Of a DNA stretch of 13,542 nucleotides, positions 1 to 7,477 are shown one piece after another. The translations under genes were made by a program, and so were the position numbers. This DNA is from an uncultured Pirellulaceae bacterium (lineage in GTDB: Bacteria; Planctomycetota; Planctomycetia; Pirellulales; Pirellulaceae). Below the pieces are notes generated by a model. The model saw only the letters and a list, made by a program, of their open reading frames with translations. It searched no databases and was not told the origin of the DNA. The stretch covers positions 1-13,542 of the forward strand of contig CAKQNH010000042.1 in assembly GCA_934255105.1 (NCBI GenBank). The letters run 5' to 3'. Numbering within the stretch: position 1 is the first letter of the stretch; each line of letters starts with the position of its first letter.

Positions 1-2122
1 CGTGCACTTTGTTATTGGTGCATTCGATGGCCGCTTCGATAATCGCGGTGACTTGCATCTCGAGAATTTCGGGATACGTCACGCACAGACGGCAGCCACG
101 GTGTCCCAGCATTGGATTGAACTCGTGCAACGCATCGACTCGCGCCTTGACCTCAGCGGGGTCGATCTTGAGCTCTTTAGCCAGTTCGGCTTGACCCTTT
201 TCGTCATGGGGAACGAATTCGTGTAGCGGTGGATCGATCAGGCGCACTGTGACGGGTAGCCCATCCATAGCGGTGAAGATACCGACGAAGTCCTCGCGTT
301 GGAACGGCAGCAACTTGGCCAGCGCCGCACGTCGCGTGGCTTCATCCTGAGCCACGATCATCTGGCGGATAGCCAGCGTGCGCTCACCACCAAAGAACAT
401 GTGCTCGGTCCGGCACAGGCCGATTCCTTGAGCTCCAAATTCACGAGCTCGCTGGCTGTCTTCGGGCGAGTCGGCGTTGGTGCGAATCTTGAGCGTGCGG
501 TATTTGTCAGCCCACTCCATCAGCGTGGCGAAATCGCCCGACAAGCTGGCGGGTTGCGTGATGACTTCACCGGCGGCGACCTCCCCGCTGGTGCCATTGA
601 TGCTCAAGATGTCATTTTCGCCATAGGTCTTACCGTCGATCTTGGCGGTTTTGGCCTTGGCATCGATGACCACACCGGCAGCGCCGGCAACGCAGCAGCG
701 TCCCCAGCCTCGCGCTACCACAGCAGCGTGGCTGGTCATGCCACCCGTGCTGGTCAAGATTCCAGCCGCTGCGTGCATGCCGTCGACATCCTCAGGGCTC
801 GTTTCTTTGCGAATTAGAATCACCTTCTCACCCGCTGTAGCGCGCGCCTTGGCATCCTCGGCCGTAAAGGCCAACTTGCCTACAGCGGCCCCAGGGGAAG
901 CGGGCAGTCCACGCGCGATCTTCGTGACCTTGCTCCAAGCGTTGGTGTCGAAGCTGGGGAGCAGTAGCTGAGTCAAATCGCCGGCCGGTACGCGCAGCAC
1001 GGCGGTCTTCTCGTCGATCAGTCCCTCCTTGACCATCTCACAGGCCAAGCGAACTGCCGCCATGCCGGTGCGTTTGCCGTTGCGAGTCTGCAACATGTAG
1101 AGAGTTCCCCTTTCGATGGTGAACTCGATGTCTTGCATGTCCTTGTAGCGTTGCTCGAGCTTGTCTTTGATGACCATCAGCTCGTCGTATACCTTGGGGT
1201 TCCACTTGCTCATCTCTTCGGTAGGGAGCGGCGTGCGAATACCAGCCACCACGTCCTCACCTTGTGCGTTGACCAGGTACTCGCCGAAGAATTTATTTTC
1301 GCCCGTGTTGGGGTTGCGAGTAAAGGCGACGCCGGTGCCCGAGTCATCGCCCATGTTGCCATAGACCATCGATTGGCAGTTGACGGCGGTGCCGAGCAGG
1401 CCGCGGATGTTTTCGATCTCGCGGTACTTGACCGCTTTGTTGGTCATCCAGCTCTGGAATACCGCTTCGACCGCTTTGGCCAATTGTTGCATGGGATCTT
1501 GTGGGAAATCTTCGCCGGTATCCTTCTTGTACAAGGCTTTGTAAGCTTCGCACAGTTCCTTCAGCCCTTCGACGGGCACCGCGGTATCTTCTTCCGTGTT
1601 GTACTTCTTCTTGATTTTGTCGAAGGCTTCTTCGAAGTGCGTGTGATCGATGTTCATGACCACGTCGCCAAACATATTGATCAGTCGACGATAGGCGTCG
1701 TAAGCAAAACGCTCATTGCTGGTCGCTTTGGCCAGGCCCGCCGTCGAGACATCGTTGAGCCCCAGGTTCAGAATGGTGTTCATCATGCCTGGCATCGACA
1801 CGGCCGCGCCCGAGCGGACGGAAACCAGCAGTGGATTTTTGTCATCGCCGAACTTCTTGCCCAACTCCGCTTCCAGCGTGGCAATGTTAGTTGCTACTTC
1901 CTCCATCAATCCGGCTGGCATCTTCTTGCCAGCTTTGTAGTATTCACCACACACTTCGGTGGTAATAGTGAAGCCAGGAGGAACAGGCAAGCCCATCGAG
2001 GTCATGTCTGCTAGATTGGCACCTTTGCCACCGAGGATTTGTTTGCTGACTCCGGTGCCGTCGGTGCGCGTCTTGCCGAAGTAATAGATCATTTTCTGGG
2101 AAGTGGACTTGGTGCTTGACAT
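1..2122 (-). CDS. ppdK: Pyruvate, phosphate dikinase (C-terminus beyond the window)
   Basis: PPDK interconverts pyruvate, ATP and phosphate with PEP, AMP and diphosphate in the cytoplasm, at the glycolysis/gluconeogenesis branch. The minus frame is open from ATG 2122 to the left edge, giving 707 codons of the roughly 870-900 usual for the family. Residues about 30-58 carry the ATP-grasp start (GGKGANLADM, then LPVPPGFTITTEVC). The phosphohistidine swivel motif GGMTSHAAVVARG places the catalytic His at residue 465 and the Thr targeted by PPDK regulatory protein in other organisms at 463. The two residues before GGMTSHAA are Ser-Thr where I would expect a residue plus Arg. The PEP/pyruvate TIM barrel begins near 530 with CRTEHMFF, RLIDPPLHEFVP and MLGHRGCRL. 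The barrel end, including the catalytic Cys near 830 in homologues, is missing only because the window ends. GGAGG at 2136-2140 lies 13 bases before the ATG, a long spacing. Identification is very secure. Confidence 0.97.
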   Translation of the reverse strand, partial: MSSTKSTSQKMIYYFGKTRTDGTGVSKQILGGKGANLADMTSMGLPVPPGFTITTEVCGEYYKAGKKMPAGLMEEVATNIATLEAELGKKFGDDKNPLLVSVRSGAAVSMPGMMNTILNLGLNDVSTAGLAKATSNERFAYDAYRRLINMFGDVVMNIDHTHFEEAFDKIKKKYNTEEDTAVPVEGLKELCEAYKALYKKDTGEDFPQDPMQQLAKAVEAVFQSWMTNKAVKYREIENIRGLLGTAVNCQSMVYGNMGDDSGTGVAFTRNPNTGENKFFGEYLVNAQGEDVVAGIRTPLPTEEMSKWNPKVYDELMVIKDKLEQRYKDMQDIEFTIERGTLYMLQTRNGKRTGMAAVRLACEMVKEGLIDEKTAVLRVPAGDLTQLLLPSFDTNAWSKVTKIARGLPASPGAAVGKLAFTAEDAKARATAGEKVILIRKETSPEDVDGMHAAAGILTSTGGMTSHAAVVARGWGRCCVAGAAGVVIDAKAKTAKIDGKTYGENDILSINGTSGEVAAGEVITQPASLSGDFATLMEWADKYRTLKIRTNADSPEDSQRAREFGAQGIGLCRTEHMFFGGERTLAIRQMIVAQDEATRRAALAKLLPFQREDFVGIFTAMDGLPVTVRLIDPPLHEFVPHDEKGQAELAKELKIDPAEVKARVDALHEFNPMLGHRGCRLCVTYPEILEMQVTAIIEAAIECTNNKVH

Positions 2123-2144
2123 TGCGACTAACGAGCCTCCGAGG

Positions 2145-2173
2145 AATCTAAAGAGTGGACTTGGAAAAGTCAA
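2145..2173 (-). promoter_or_regulatory. Possible sigma-70-like promoter for ppdK
   Basis: On the minus strand TTGACT (2173-2168) and TAGATT (2150-2145) are separated by exactly 17 bases; they match 5/6 and 4/6 of the -35 and -10 consensus. Transcription would begin near 2138, inside the GGAGG at 2136-2140, leaving a very short leader. That either means weak Shine-Dalgarno use or that the real promoter lies farther upstream. Planctomycete promoters are poorly characterised, so this is a candidate only. Confidence 0.3.
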
Positions 2174-2426
2174 AACCGAGCACAATTTACCCGCCAGAAA
2201 TCTCTGTTGGGGCGGCCATAGACGGTGTTTTTAGACTTTTCTGGTTGGTCCTCGCCACGCGCGGGACCCCAGCGAGCAGTGTATTTTCACAATTTGCTTG
2301 ACACTGGTAGAACGCGGTGCCGAGTGTAATGCGGCCCGGGCAAATCGTCAATCGGGGGGGCAGCCAGCACCATCCGTGGAGTCGGTTAAGCGCGCAAAGC
2401 GGCTCGACGCTCCGCCGTCGGTATTG

Positions 2427-2510
2427 CCCTTAGTCGTTGATCGCTCCGCCGATCAAGTGCTCATCCATCATCTAGCCCAGCAAGGATCGGCGGAGCGATC
2501 CACGACAGAC
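2427..2510. repeat. Palindromic dispersed element, copy A
   Basis: GATCGCTCCGCCGATC (2439-2454) and its exact reverse complement (2485-2500) form a perfect 16-bp stem around a 30-nt loop. The outer bases GTCGTT (2433-2438) and CACGAC (2501-2506) extend pairing to 22 positions with one mismatch. CCCTTAG at 2427-2433 marks the left end, because the same heptamer occurs at the equivalent end of copy B near 4.5 kb. The loop ends in GCCCAGCAAG, also shared with copy B. Equal loop length and shared ends argue for a real repeat family, perhaps REP- or MITE-like, rather than a chance hairpin. Confidence 0.8.
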
Positions 2511-2708
2511 GACGCACCTGACCAGCGGAGTCGTCAGCCACTGGACCAATTGGACTAGATCGAAAAGCCCATCGGAGCCCATCGGGGCCACACAGATGCA
2601 AGTGAAACTGTTCGCCGACGATGAGGGTGCTAAAAAGTCGTTCGTAAATAAACTATCGAAGTTGCCAATTTGCGTTGCTGCCATTTCATAGTTCCATTCG
2701 CCACCCTG

Positions 2709-2802
2709 CATCTTGCCCTTAGCGGCATAGCCTTTGCATCATCCATCCTCTAGCACCCATCTTGCATTTTGCATCTTGCATTTTGACTTTAGCGGCAAAT
2801 CC
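2709..2802. repeat. Imperfect direct repeat with TTGCAT-rich tandem units
   Basis: Two 24-base segments (2709-2732 and 2779-2802) match at 19 positions and share the core TTAGCGGC. Between and into the second lies a 14-base unit, CTTGCATTTTGCAT (2761-2774), that starts again at 2775 and runs to 2785. A perfect 14-bp palindrome, AAATCCGCGGATTT (2797-2810), overlaps the right end. The repeat runs into the 3' end of the possible Rpn-like frame and supplies its last residues, which suggests that end is not ancestral coding sequence. Confidence 0.6.
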
Positions 2803-3098
2803 GCGGATTTAGGTAGCCTGAGGTGGATCGTCGGCGAGCCCCAGCGAGCTAAGCGCAACCCCAGGAACGCTTCTAATTCACTCATCTTCTCTTCACCTAC
2901 CACCGGATTTAAACTCATCACATAGACCTTTATCGTGTCAAACGATTTCGCTTGGAGATGACGAGCCAGTAGATCGCGAGTCGCTTCGGCCCGTTGCAAC
3001 GTCTGATTGATCAGCCGATCATGAGGCGACTGGATGCGCTCGTCTCGCGTGGACGCCGTGGTCTGCTCAGGACTGCCTTGGCTCTCTGAAGCTGTCAT
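2739..3098 (-). pseudogene. Possible truncated Rpn/PD-(D/E)XK-type gene remnant
   Basis: An open frame of about 119 codons starts at ATG 3098 (GTG 3116 is in frame upstream). Residues about 24-48 read PHDRLINQTLQRAEATRDLL, then ARHLQ. This resembles the N-terminus of the Rpn/putative transposase family of recombination-promoting nucleases, which open with a His-Asp motif, an amphipathic helix and a HLP-like end. Rpn proteins are usually 250-330 residues and have nuclease motifs after this point; none is visible. Instead the frame jumps to KVYVMSLNPVVGEEKMSEL and ends in residues encoded by the TTGCAT repeats. No good Shine-Dalgarno site precedes it. I read it as a decayed fragment at best; it could also be a chance frame or an unrelated small protein. 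Confidence 0.3.
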
Positions 3099-3253
3099 AC
3101 GATCATTGTAACGCACGATGAAGGCGCGGGGGTTTGGGCTTCGGCGACCTTCTCTAATGGAATCCAGATTGCCGGTTCGTTGATAACTGTTTTGCCCCCT
3201 TTGCCTCGAGGAAAACGCCGACGACTATCAAACTGATGGCGAGTTGGCGGTTG
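3099..3253. other. Gap downstream of the sulfatase remnant, no clear gene
   Basis: One minus-strand frame here, with no start codon of its own, stays open for about 50 codons and reads RFPRGKGGKTVINEPAIWIP before stopping just before ATG 3098. It begins immediately after an in-frame stop near the sulfatase end. It looks coding-like in composition but matches nothing I recognise, so it may be another gene scrap in this eroded stretch. Confidence 0.25.
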
Positions 3254-4226
3254 CTAATGCGTGATACATTCCGGATTAGGCTTCTCTGGCAACGTGGCTT
3301 TCCATTCGAGTGCCAGCTTGCTCAGGCGGGCGACGATGGCTGGATGGTCTTTCGCAACGTCCAATGCTTCGGCACGGTCGTTGCTGAGATCATGCAGCTC
3401 GACTCGCTGGACGTCGTCAGTCATCACGAGCTTCCAGTTTCCGTCACGCACGGCAAGGCGTGGCCAGAAATCCGGCTCTGCTTTGGTGCCTAACCACTGC
3501 CAAAATATCGGGCGCGAGCGGACAACCGGGTCTCCTTTCAATGCGGCGAGTAGATTCTCGCCATCGCCGTGGTAGTCTTTGGGCAGGGTCAAGCCTGCGG
3601 CAGCACATAGAGTCGGTAGAAGATCGACGGCGGTGAAGACCGTGGTATTGTTCTTCGCTCCAGCCGGTGTGTGGCCGGGCCAGCGCACAATGAAGGGAAC
3701 GCGTATGCCACCTTCGAACAAGCTGCGTTTGCGTCCGCGCATTCCGCCGGTTTCGCCGACGCTGTAGTAGGTGTCAAAGCCCGTGCTCTTTGCGTCATCG
3801 TCGGTCTTCAATGGTCCACGCCTAGCCGCAGTAACCCGCCTGCTTCAGGAATCGAGGCAATGTCGGTGCCTGCGCATCCAGCCAGTCGGGCATGTTTCGT
3901 TGATGATTTTGTTCAGGTGCGGCGAAGTGCTGATGAATACAGTATCGCGCCGGAAAATGCCCCGTCATAACTGCAGCACGACTCGGCGAGCAAACGGGGT
4001 TGAGCACATTGAACTGGAGAAAGTCCGTTCCCTCGCGGGCCAGTCGGTCGATGTTGGGTGTCTGGACCCACGTGCTACCGTGGCACGAGAGATCTCCCCA
4101 TCCCCAATCGTCAGCGTAGATGAAGACGATATTCGGCTTGGATGCCTCGGCTGCTGCCAGCGCCGCAAATGATGCGTGCAGGAGGAAGACAAATAGTAGG
4201 AGCTGCCGTTTAATGCCCAAAATCAA
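3254..4226 (-). pseudogene. Sulfatase remnant with a central deletion and frameshift
   Basis: Type I sulfatases hydrolyse sulfate esters using a formylglycine made from Cys; planctomycetes carry many exported ones. The first frame (4226-3822) begins with a hydrophobic signal peptide ending near residue 26, then PNIVFIYADDWGWGDL with the metal-binding Asp pair 39-40 and the site Cys79-Ser-Pro-Ser-Arg83. It stops after LKQAGYCG, where family members continue with a GKWHLG-like motif. The second frame (3811-3254) resumes at YYSVGETGGMRGRKRSLFEGG and runs to a normal C-terminus. Only 10 bases separate the frames, so the middle, roughly 130-150 residues with the conserved Lys, His and Asp-Asn sites, is absent in every frame. 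GGAGG at 4228-4232 sits 7 bases before TTG 4220, so 4220 may be the original start rather than TTG 4226. An active enzyme is not expected; an assembly error is possible. Confidence 0.88.
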
Positions 4227-4227
4227 T

Positions 4228-4232
4228 CCTCC
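4228..4232 (-). promoter_or_regulatory. Shine-Dalgarno site GGAGG favouring a TTG start for the sulfatase
   Basis: A GGAGG core on the minus strand lies 7 bases before TTG 4220 and only 1 base before TTG 4226. No ATG or GTG in the sulfatase frame lies near it. Spacing therefore favours 4220, giving a protein that begins GIKRQLLLFVFLL after the initiator Met. Confidence 0.55.
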
Positions 4233-4298
4233 ATAAGTAACTGCACTTCAGGCAGCTACATCGACTGAGCTCACTAGCTCCGCTGTCGCTGCTGATTT

Positions 4299-4354
4299 AG
4301 GACAGGAAAATTCAAGGACAGGAAAATGGATGATTCTCTTATCATCTACCTGTC
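4299..4354. repeat. AGGACAGGAAAAT direct repeat and overlapping hairpin
   Basis: The 13-base word AGGACAGGAAAAT occurs at 4299-4311 and 4315-4327. The second copy begins an interrupted inverted repeat: GACAGG (4317-4322) pairs with CCTGTC (4349-4354), and GATGAT (4329-4334) pairs with ATCATC (4341-4346) around a 6-base loop. It lies between the sulfatase start and palindromic copy B. The role is unknown; it may be a transcript end for the PPC operon or another small dispersed repeat. Confidence 0.55.
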
Positions 4355-4426
4355 ACCAATCTTCCTGGCCTGTTCTACGTTTAGCGATCCAATTCGAATT
4401 GCGTTCTCAGGTGTTTCGTTCACATT

Positions 4427-4504
4427 GATCGCTCTGCCGATCAATTGCTGTGCTCCTACATTGCCCAGCAAGGATCGGCGGAGCGATCCACGACAAACTA
4501 AGGG
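4427..4504. repeat. Palindromic dispersed element, copy B, abutting the PPC gene
   Basis: Arms at 4427-4442 (GATCGCTCTGCCGATC) and 4473-4488 (GATCGGCGGAGCGATC) enclose a 30-nt loop, as in copy A near 2.5 kb. One base differs, giving a U-G pair in plus-strand RNA but an A-C mismatch in minus-strand RNA. In this copy TTGCTG and CAGCAA inside the loop add to the stem. The right flank CACGACAAACTAAGGG matches the ends of copy A. The hairpin follows the PPC stop codon closely and could act as its 3' end, but no T-run follows on the minus strand, so a classic intrinsic terminator is not supported. Confidence 0.75.
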
Positions 4505-6138
4505 ACCACGCTCAGCCACATCGGCTTCAGATCGGCGGTGGCTGCGCTATGTACAATAGCGGCCGCGTCTGCGGTGCCATCTTTAGCTGGCTCTTTTGCT
4601 GCGTCTTTTGCTGCGTCTTTAGCTGGGGCCGGAGCGGCTGTGGCTGCGATCTTCAAGGGCATTTGAAGCGGTGCTGTGGCTTTGAGCTTGAGCGTTACCT
4701 TGCCGGCTGAGTCGCTGCCATGAACCGATTCAACAGCAGGACAGGTGACACTTTCAGGCAGGCCTTCAACGCGCACCTGAATGGGCGCCGCGAAGTCCAA
4801 CTCGCGTGCGATCGTGACCACAATATCCAGCTCTTTGCCGACGCTGGCCTCAAATAAATCACTGCTGGCACTCACGCTGAAGTCGGCCTTGCGCTCTTCG
4901 ATCTTCAGAAAGTAACCGTACTCCTTGCCTCCACCCTGGTGGAAATCGCTGATGGAAACGATCACCGGTCCATCCTTGGGGGACTTCCAGTCGAGCAGCG
5001 GATCGCGGTTTTGCCCTACGTCGTCGATGCGTTTCAATTCTTTACCTGCAGGGTCGTGGAGCGCTAGAGTTGCGTCCAACGCGGAGCCGCAATCACGAGC
5101 CAAAACGCTGAATCGATAGTGGGCATTGGCTCGAGCTTCGAAGCTTACAAAGTTGGCCTGTTTGGCTTCGGCGATCATGCCGCTCAAACGCGCTGGCAAT
5201 TCGACAGGTAGCGCGTCGGCCACGCTGGTATGTGCGCCGCTGGCGATCTGAGTGGCTGCGGCAGTCAGTTCAGACTGTTTGGCAACGTCCAGGGCTGAAG
5301 CGAGTGGGGTGGCTTGTGTCTCTAGCCGCAAGCGATAAAGCCAGTCGCTACCACCGCTGAAAGCGACCGTGCTATTGGGAGTGGCGGGGAATCCAAACAC
5401 GCGCACATAATAAGTATCTGCGTGGGGTGCAGTAAACTCCAGGTAAGGATCTAGCCCCACGTGATCCAAGTTTTCTTCCAGGATAAATCCACGCGACGAC
5501 AAAATCTGTAGACTTGCGTCTGCGGGACTGCTGAGCCATTTGTGCGAATCGATCGTGGCGGCCAACAACTGACCTTGGGCAAGCCGCACTGCAAACAGGT
5601 CTACATCGGCTTGCTTGTTGAGTATCCCATGGATGACAAAAGGTAGCTGCGGAACGACTTGTGCATCCGCCACGCGATCGTTGGGCTCAACTTCAGTGGC
5701 TTGTGCCGAACGGCCGACCAAATAGGGGCGGACCGCGCTGGCACCGCTGTCATCAAACAGTCGCAACCAGTGCAGTCCAGGCTCCGCGTCTGGGCCAATG
5801 ACCGCTTGTAGCTTGCCCGCTTCGGTCTGACATTTCCACTCGATGTGCGGGCTGTCGGTCCAAGTCTTCAGCGGCCAGACCGGAAATTTGCCTTGTGCCA
5901 CTACGTCGACGCTCGTCCCAATCTGTCCGCCGGCGGGCACCAGCATGGTCAGTTGCGGCTTTTCTGCCGACCACACAGGTCGCGCATCAAACACGGCAAG
6001 GCTGGCGACAAGCAAGCTGGCGATGGCACAGCACCTTGCTAGATTTGCCTTGCTACATACGGGCAACGACCGCCCGAATGTGGGCAGACGGGCGGGCGTG
6101 CGGAATTGAATTACAGACATGTTCGGAACGGCTTGCAT
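4498..6138 (-). CDS. Exported PPC-domain protein, last gene of the DUF1549/DUF1501 operon
   Basis: A 546-residue protein of unknown exact function. The N-terminus is long and basic, with a hydrophobic segment at about 36-50 and a likely signal cleavage near Ala58. An Ig/IPT-like segment follows (about 61-145, starting PQLTMLVPAGGQIGT). A bacterial pre-peptidase C-terminal-like beta-sandwich runs about 148-250 (TEVEPNDRVADAQ, then DVDLFAV and DTYYVRVFGF), and a second, weaker one about 310-420. The C-terminus has a low-complexity Lys/Ala/Asp linker (about 502-521, KDAAKDAAKEPAKDG) encoded by 12-base tandem units. ATG 6138 lies 2 bases after the upstream stop, suggesting translational coupling; ATG 6120 is an alternative and neither has a clear Shine-Dalgarno site. 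Such proteins commonly end DUF1549/DUF1501 operons in planctomycetes and probably act in the periplasm or at the surface. The last codons overlap palindromic copy B. Confidence 0.85.
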   Translation of the reverse strand: MQAVPNMSVIQFRTPARLPTFGRSLPVCSKANLARCCAIASLLVASLAVFDARPVWSAEKPQLTMLVPAGGQIGTSVDVVAQGKFPVWPLKTWTDSPHIEWKCQTEAGKLQAVIGPDAEPGLHWLRLFDDSGASAVRPYLVGRSAQATEVEPNDRVADAQVVPQLPFVIHGILNKQADVDLFAVRLAQGQLLAATIDSHKWLSSPADASLQILSSRGFILEENLDHVGLDPYLEFTAPHADTYYVRVFGFPATPNSTVAFSGGSDWLYRLRLETQATPLASALDVAKQSELTAAATQIASGAHTSVADALPVELPARLSGMIAEAKQANFVSFEARANAHYRFSVLARDCGSALDATLALHDPAGKELKRIDDVGQNRDPLLDWKSPKDGPVIVSISDFHQGGGKEYGYFLKIEERKADFSVSASSDLFEASVGKELDIVVTIARELDFAAPIQVRVEGLPESVTCPAVESVHGSDSAGKVTLKLKATAPLQMPLKIAATAAPAPAKDAAKDAAKEPAKDGTADAAAIVHSAATADLKPMWLSVVP

Positions 6139-6140
6139 GC

Positions 6141-7463
6141 CTACATCAATTCGTCGATAGGTGTGGAATTGCTAACCAAGTGAGTTGGGCGACCGGCGGG
6201 CGTGTAGAACACTTGGTCGGGATCGATTCCCAGCTTGCGATAGACGGTAGAGACGTAATTCTCTGGCGACAGGACGCGCTCGATGGCTGCATGTCCTTGC
6301 CGATCGGTGGCGCCGATGACCTGCCCGCCGCGACTGCCGCCGCCAGCGAATAGAATCGACATTGCATTGGCCCAGTGATCGCGGCCCGCCTTGGACTGTC
6401 CCCTGAGCGTACTGATTTTAGGTGTCCGTCCGAACTCTCCTAAGGCGATGACCATGGTGGTTTCCAGCAGACCACGCTGGTCTAAATCGCTGATCAGCGT
6501 CGCTACGGTCTGGTCCCAGCTCGGCAGTCGCGTACGCAATGCATCGAATAGGTTGGAGTGGTGATCCCAGCCGCCGTCGACGATGGTCACAAAGGGAACT
6601 CCAGCTTCGACGAGCCGCCTGGCCATCAGGGCCCGCTGGCCAAATCCGTTGCGGCCGTAGGCTTCGCGGACGGCATCCGGTTCGCTGTGAATGTCGAACG
6701 CCTTTTGGGCTTCAGGAGTCGTAACCAAGTTGTAGCCTTGCTCGACGTTTTCGTCATAGCCGGTCACCGGATCGGCGACTTGTGGATCGCCGTAGCGAGG
6801 CAGGCGGTCGATCAAATGCCGCAGGTCTCGTCGAGATTGAAAGCGAGTTTCGGTCAAATCGCGCGGCAGTTCGACGTCGCGTACGCGGAAGTCCTTGCTG
6901 TTGGGGTCGTTGGCCACAACAAACGGCGCGTACTTGGCGCCTAAGAAATTAGGTCCACCGGAGCGCGACATGCTGGGCATAGAAAAATAGCTGGGCAGGC
7001 CGTGGGGAGCTGGGCGTTCGTGCGCGGCCACCGATCCGATGCTGGGGTGGAAGCTGACAAACGCGCCACAACCAACGGGAATCCGCGGTGGAGCCCCGGT
7101 CATCATGTAGTGATTGCCTGCGCCGTGATTGCCTTGATTGTGCTGTACCGAGCGAATGATGGAATACTTGTCGGCAATCTTGGCCAATTTGGGCATGTGT
7201 TCGCAGATGCGCATGCCCGACACGTTGGTTTCGATGGGGCGAAACTCTCCGCGAATCTCTACGGGAGCTTCCGGCTTGAGGTCAAATGTCTCCAGGTGCG
7301 TAGGGCCGCCATCCATCCAAATTAAAATGCAGTTGGTCTTGCGCGGGCCAGCGCTACCCGCGGCGGCGGAAGCCGCCGTAGCGCGTTGCATGGCCAATAA
7401 ATCTAGGAAGCTACCACCGGCCAATCCAGCCAGTCCAAGCTGCAAACAGTTTCTGCGATACAT
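6141..7463 (-). CDS. DUF1501 protein, exported, alkaline-phosphatase-like fold
   Basis: A 440-residue DUF1501 protein; the family is related in fold to sulfatases and alkaline phosphatases, and no substrate is known to me. The N-terminus MYRRNCLQLGLAGLAGGSFL resembles a twin-arginine-type signal with only part of the consensus. Family landmarks are CILIWMDGGPTHLETFDL (about 45-62, with Asp51 and His56), the NQGNHGAGNHYMMTG stretch (109-123), LGEFGRTPK (341-349) and GRDHW (360-364), whose acidic and His residues are the likely metal ligands. I chose ATG 7463 because GGAGAGG stands 6 bases before it. ATG 7478 overlaps the previous stop as TAATG and is the coupled alternative; an in-frame start at 7520 would run 43 bases into the upstream gene and is unlikely. 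Gene order after a DUF1549/DUF1553 gene is the usual one in planctomycetes. Confidence 0.93.
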   Translation of the reverse strand: MYRRNCLQLGLAGLAGGSFLDLLAMQRATAASAAAGSAGPRKTNCILIWMDGGPTHLETFDLKPEAPVEIRGEFRPIETNVSGMRICEHMPKLAKIADKYSIIRSVQHNQGNHGAGNHYMMTGAPPRIPVGCGAFVSFHPSIGSVAAHERPAPHGLPSYFSMPSMSRSGGPNFLGAKYAPFVVANDPNSKDFRVRDVELPRDLTETRFQSRRDLRHLIDRLPRYGDPQVADPVTGYDENVEQGYNLVTTPEAQKAFDIHSEPDAVREAYGRNGFGQRALMARRLVEAGVPFVTIVDGGWDHHSNLFDALRTRLPSWDQTVATLISDLDQRGLLETTMVIALGEFGRTPKISTLRGQSKAGRDHWANAMSILFAGGGSRGGQVIGATDRQGHAAIERVLSPENYVSTVYRKLGIDPDQVFYTPAGRPTHLVSNSTPIDELM

Positions 7464-7477
7464 GGCTTGCCTCTCCA

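Larger units (their letters stand above)
2123..2738. other. Gene-poor intergenic region upstream of ppdK
   Basis: I find no convincing gene here. The stretch holds the candidate ppdK promoter and Shine-Dalgarno site at its left end, the palindromic element copy A (2427-2510), and the first half of an imperfect direct repeat (2709-2732). Short open frames on both strands cover the palindrome and show no family resemblance or composition like the neighbouring genes. Confidence 0.6.

Noticed and set aside
299..817. Plus-strand open frame of 172 codons
   Set aside because: It is antisense to the ppdK swivel and barrel regions, with no recognisable domain.
1133..2014. Long plus-strand open frame of 293 codons
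   Set aside because: It lies wholly opposite ppdK, whose minus-strand frame has unmistakable family motifs; the antisense frame matches no family.
2433..2506. CRISPR repeat or attachment site
   Set aside because: There are only two copies, about 2 kb apart, with no spacer array, Cas gene or integrase.
2298..2558. Plus-strand open frame of 86 codons in the intergenic region
   Set aside because: It crosses palindromic copy A and has low-complexity, non-family-like sequence.
4267..4280. Small hairpin GAGCT-CACT-AGCTC upstream of the sulfatase
   Set aside because: A 5-bp stem is expected by chance in this length of DNA.
4427..4488. Classic Rho-independent terminator for the PPC operon
   Set aside because: The stem is well placed, but minus-strand RNA has an A-C mismatch and no T-run follows; a repeat element explains it better.
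4590..4625. 12-base tandem units in the PPC gene as a mobile repeat
   Set aside because: They are in frame and encode a Lys/Ala/Asp linker, so ordinary coding low complexity suffices.
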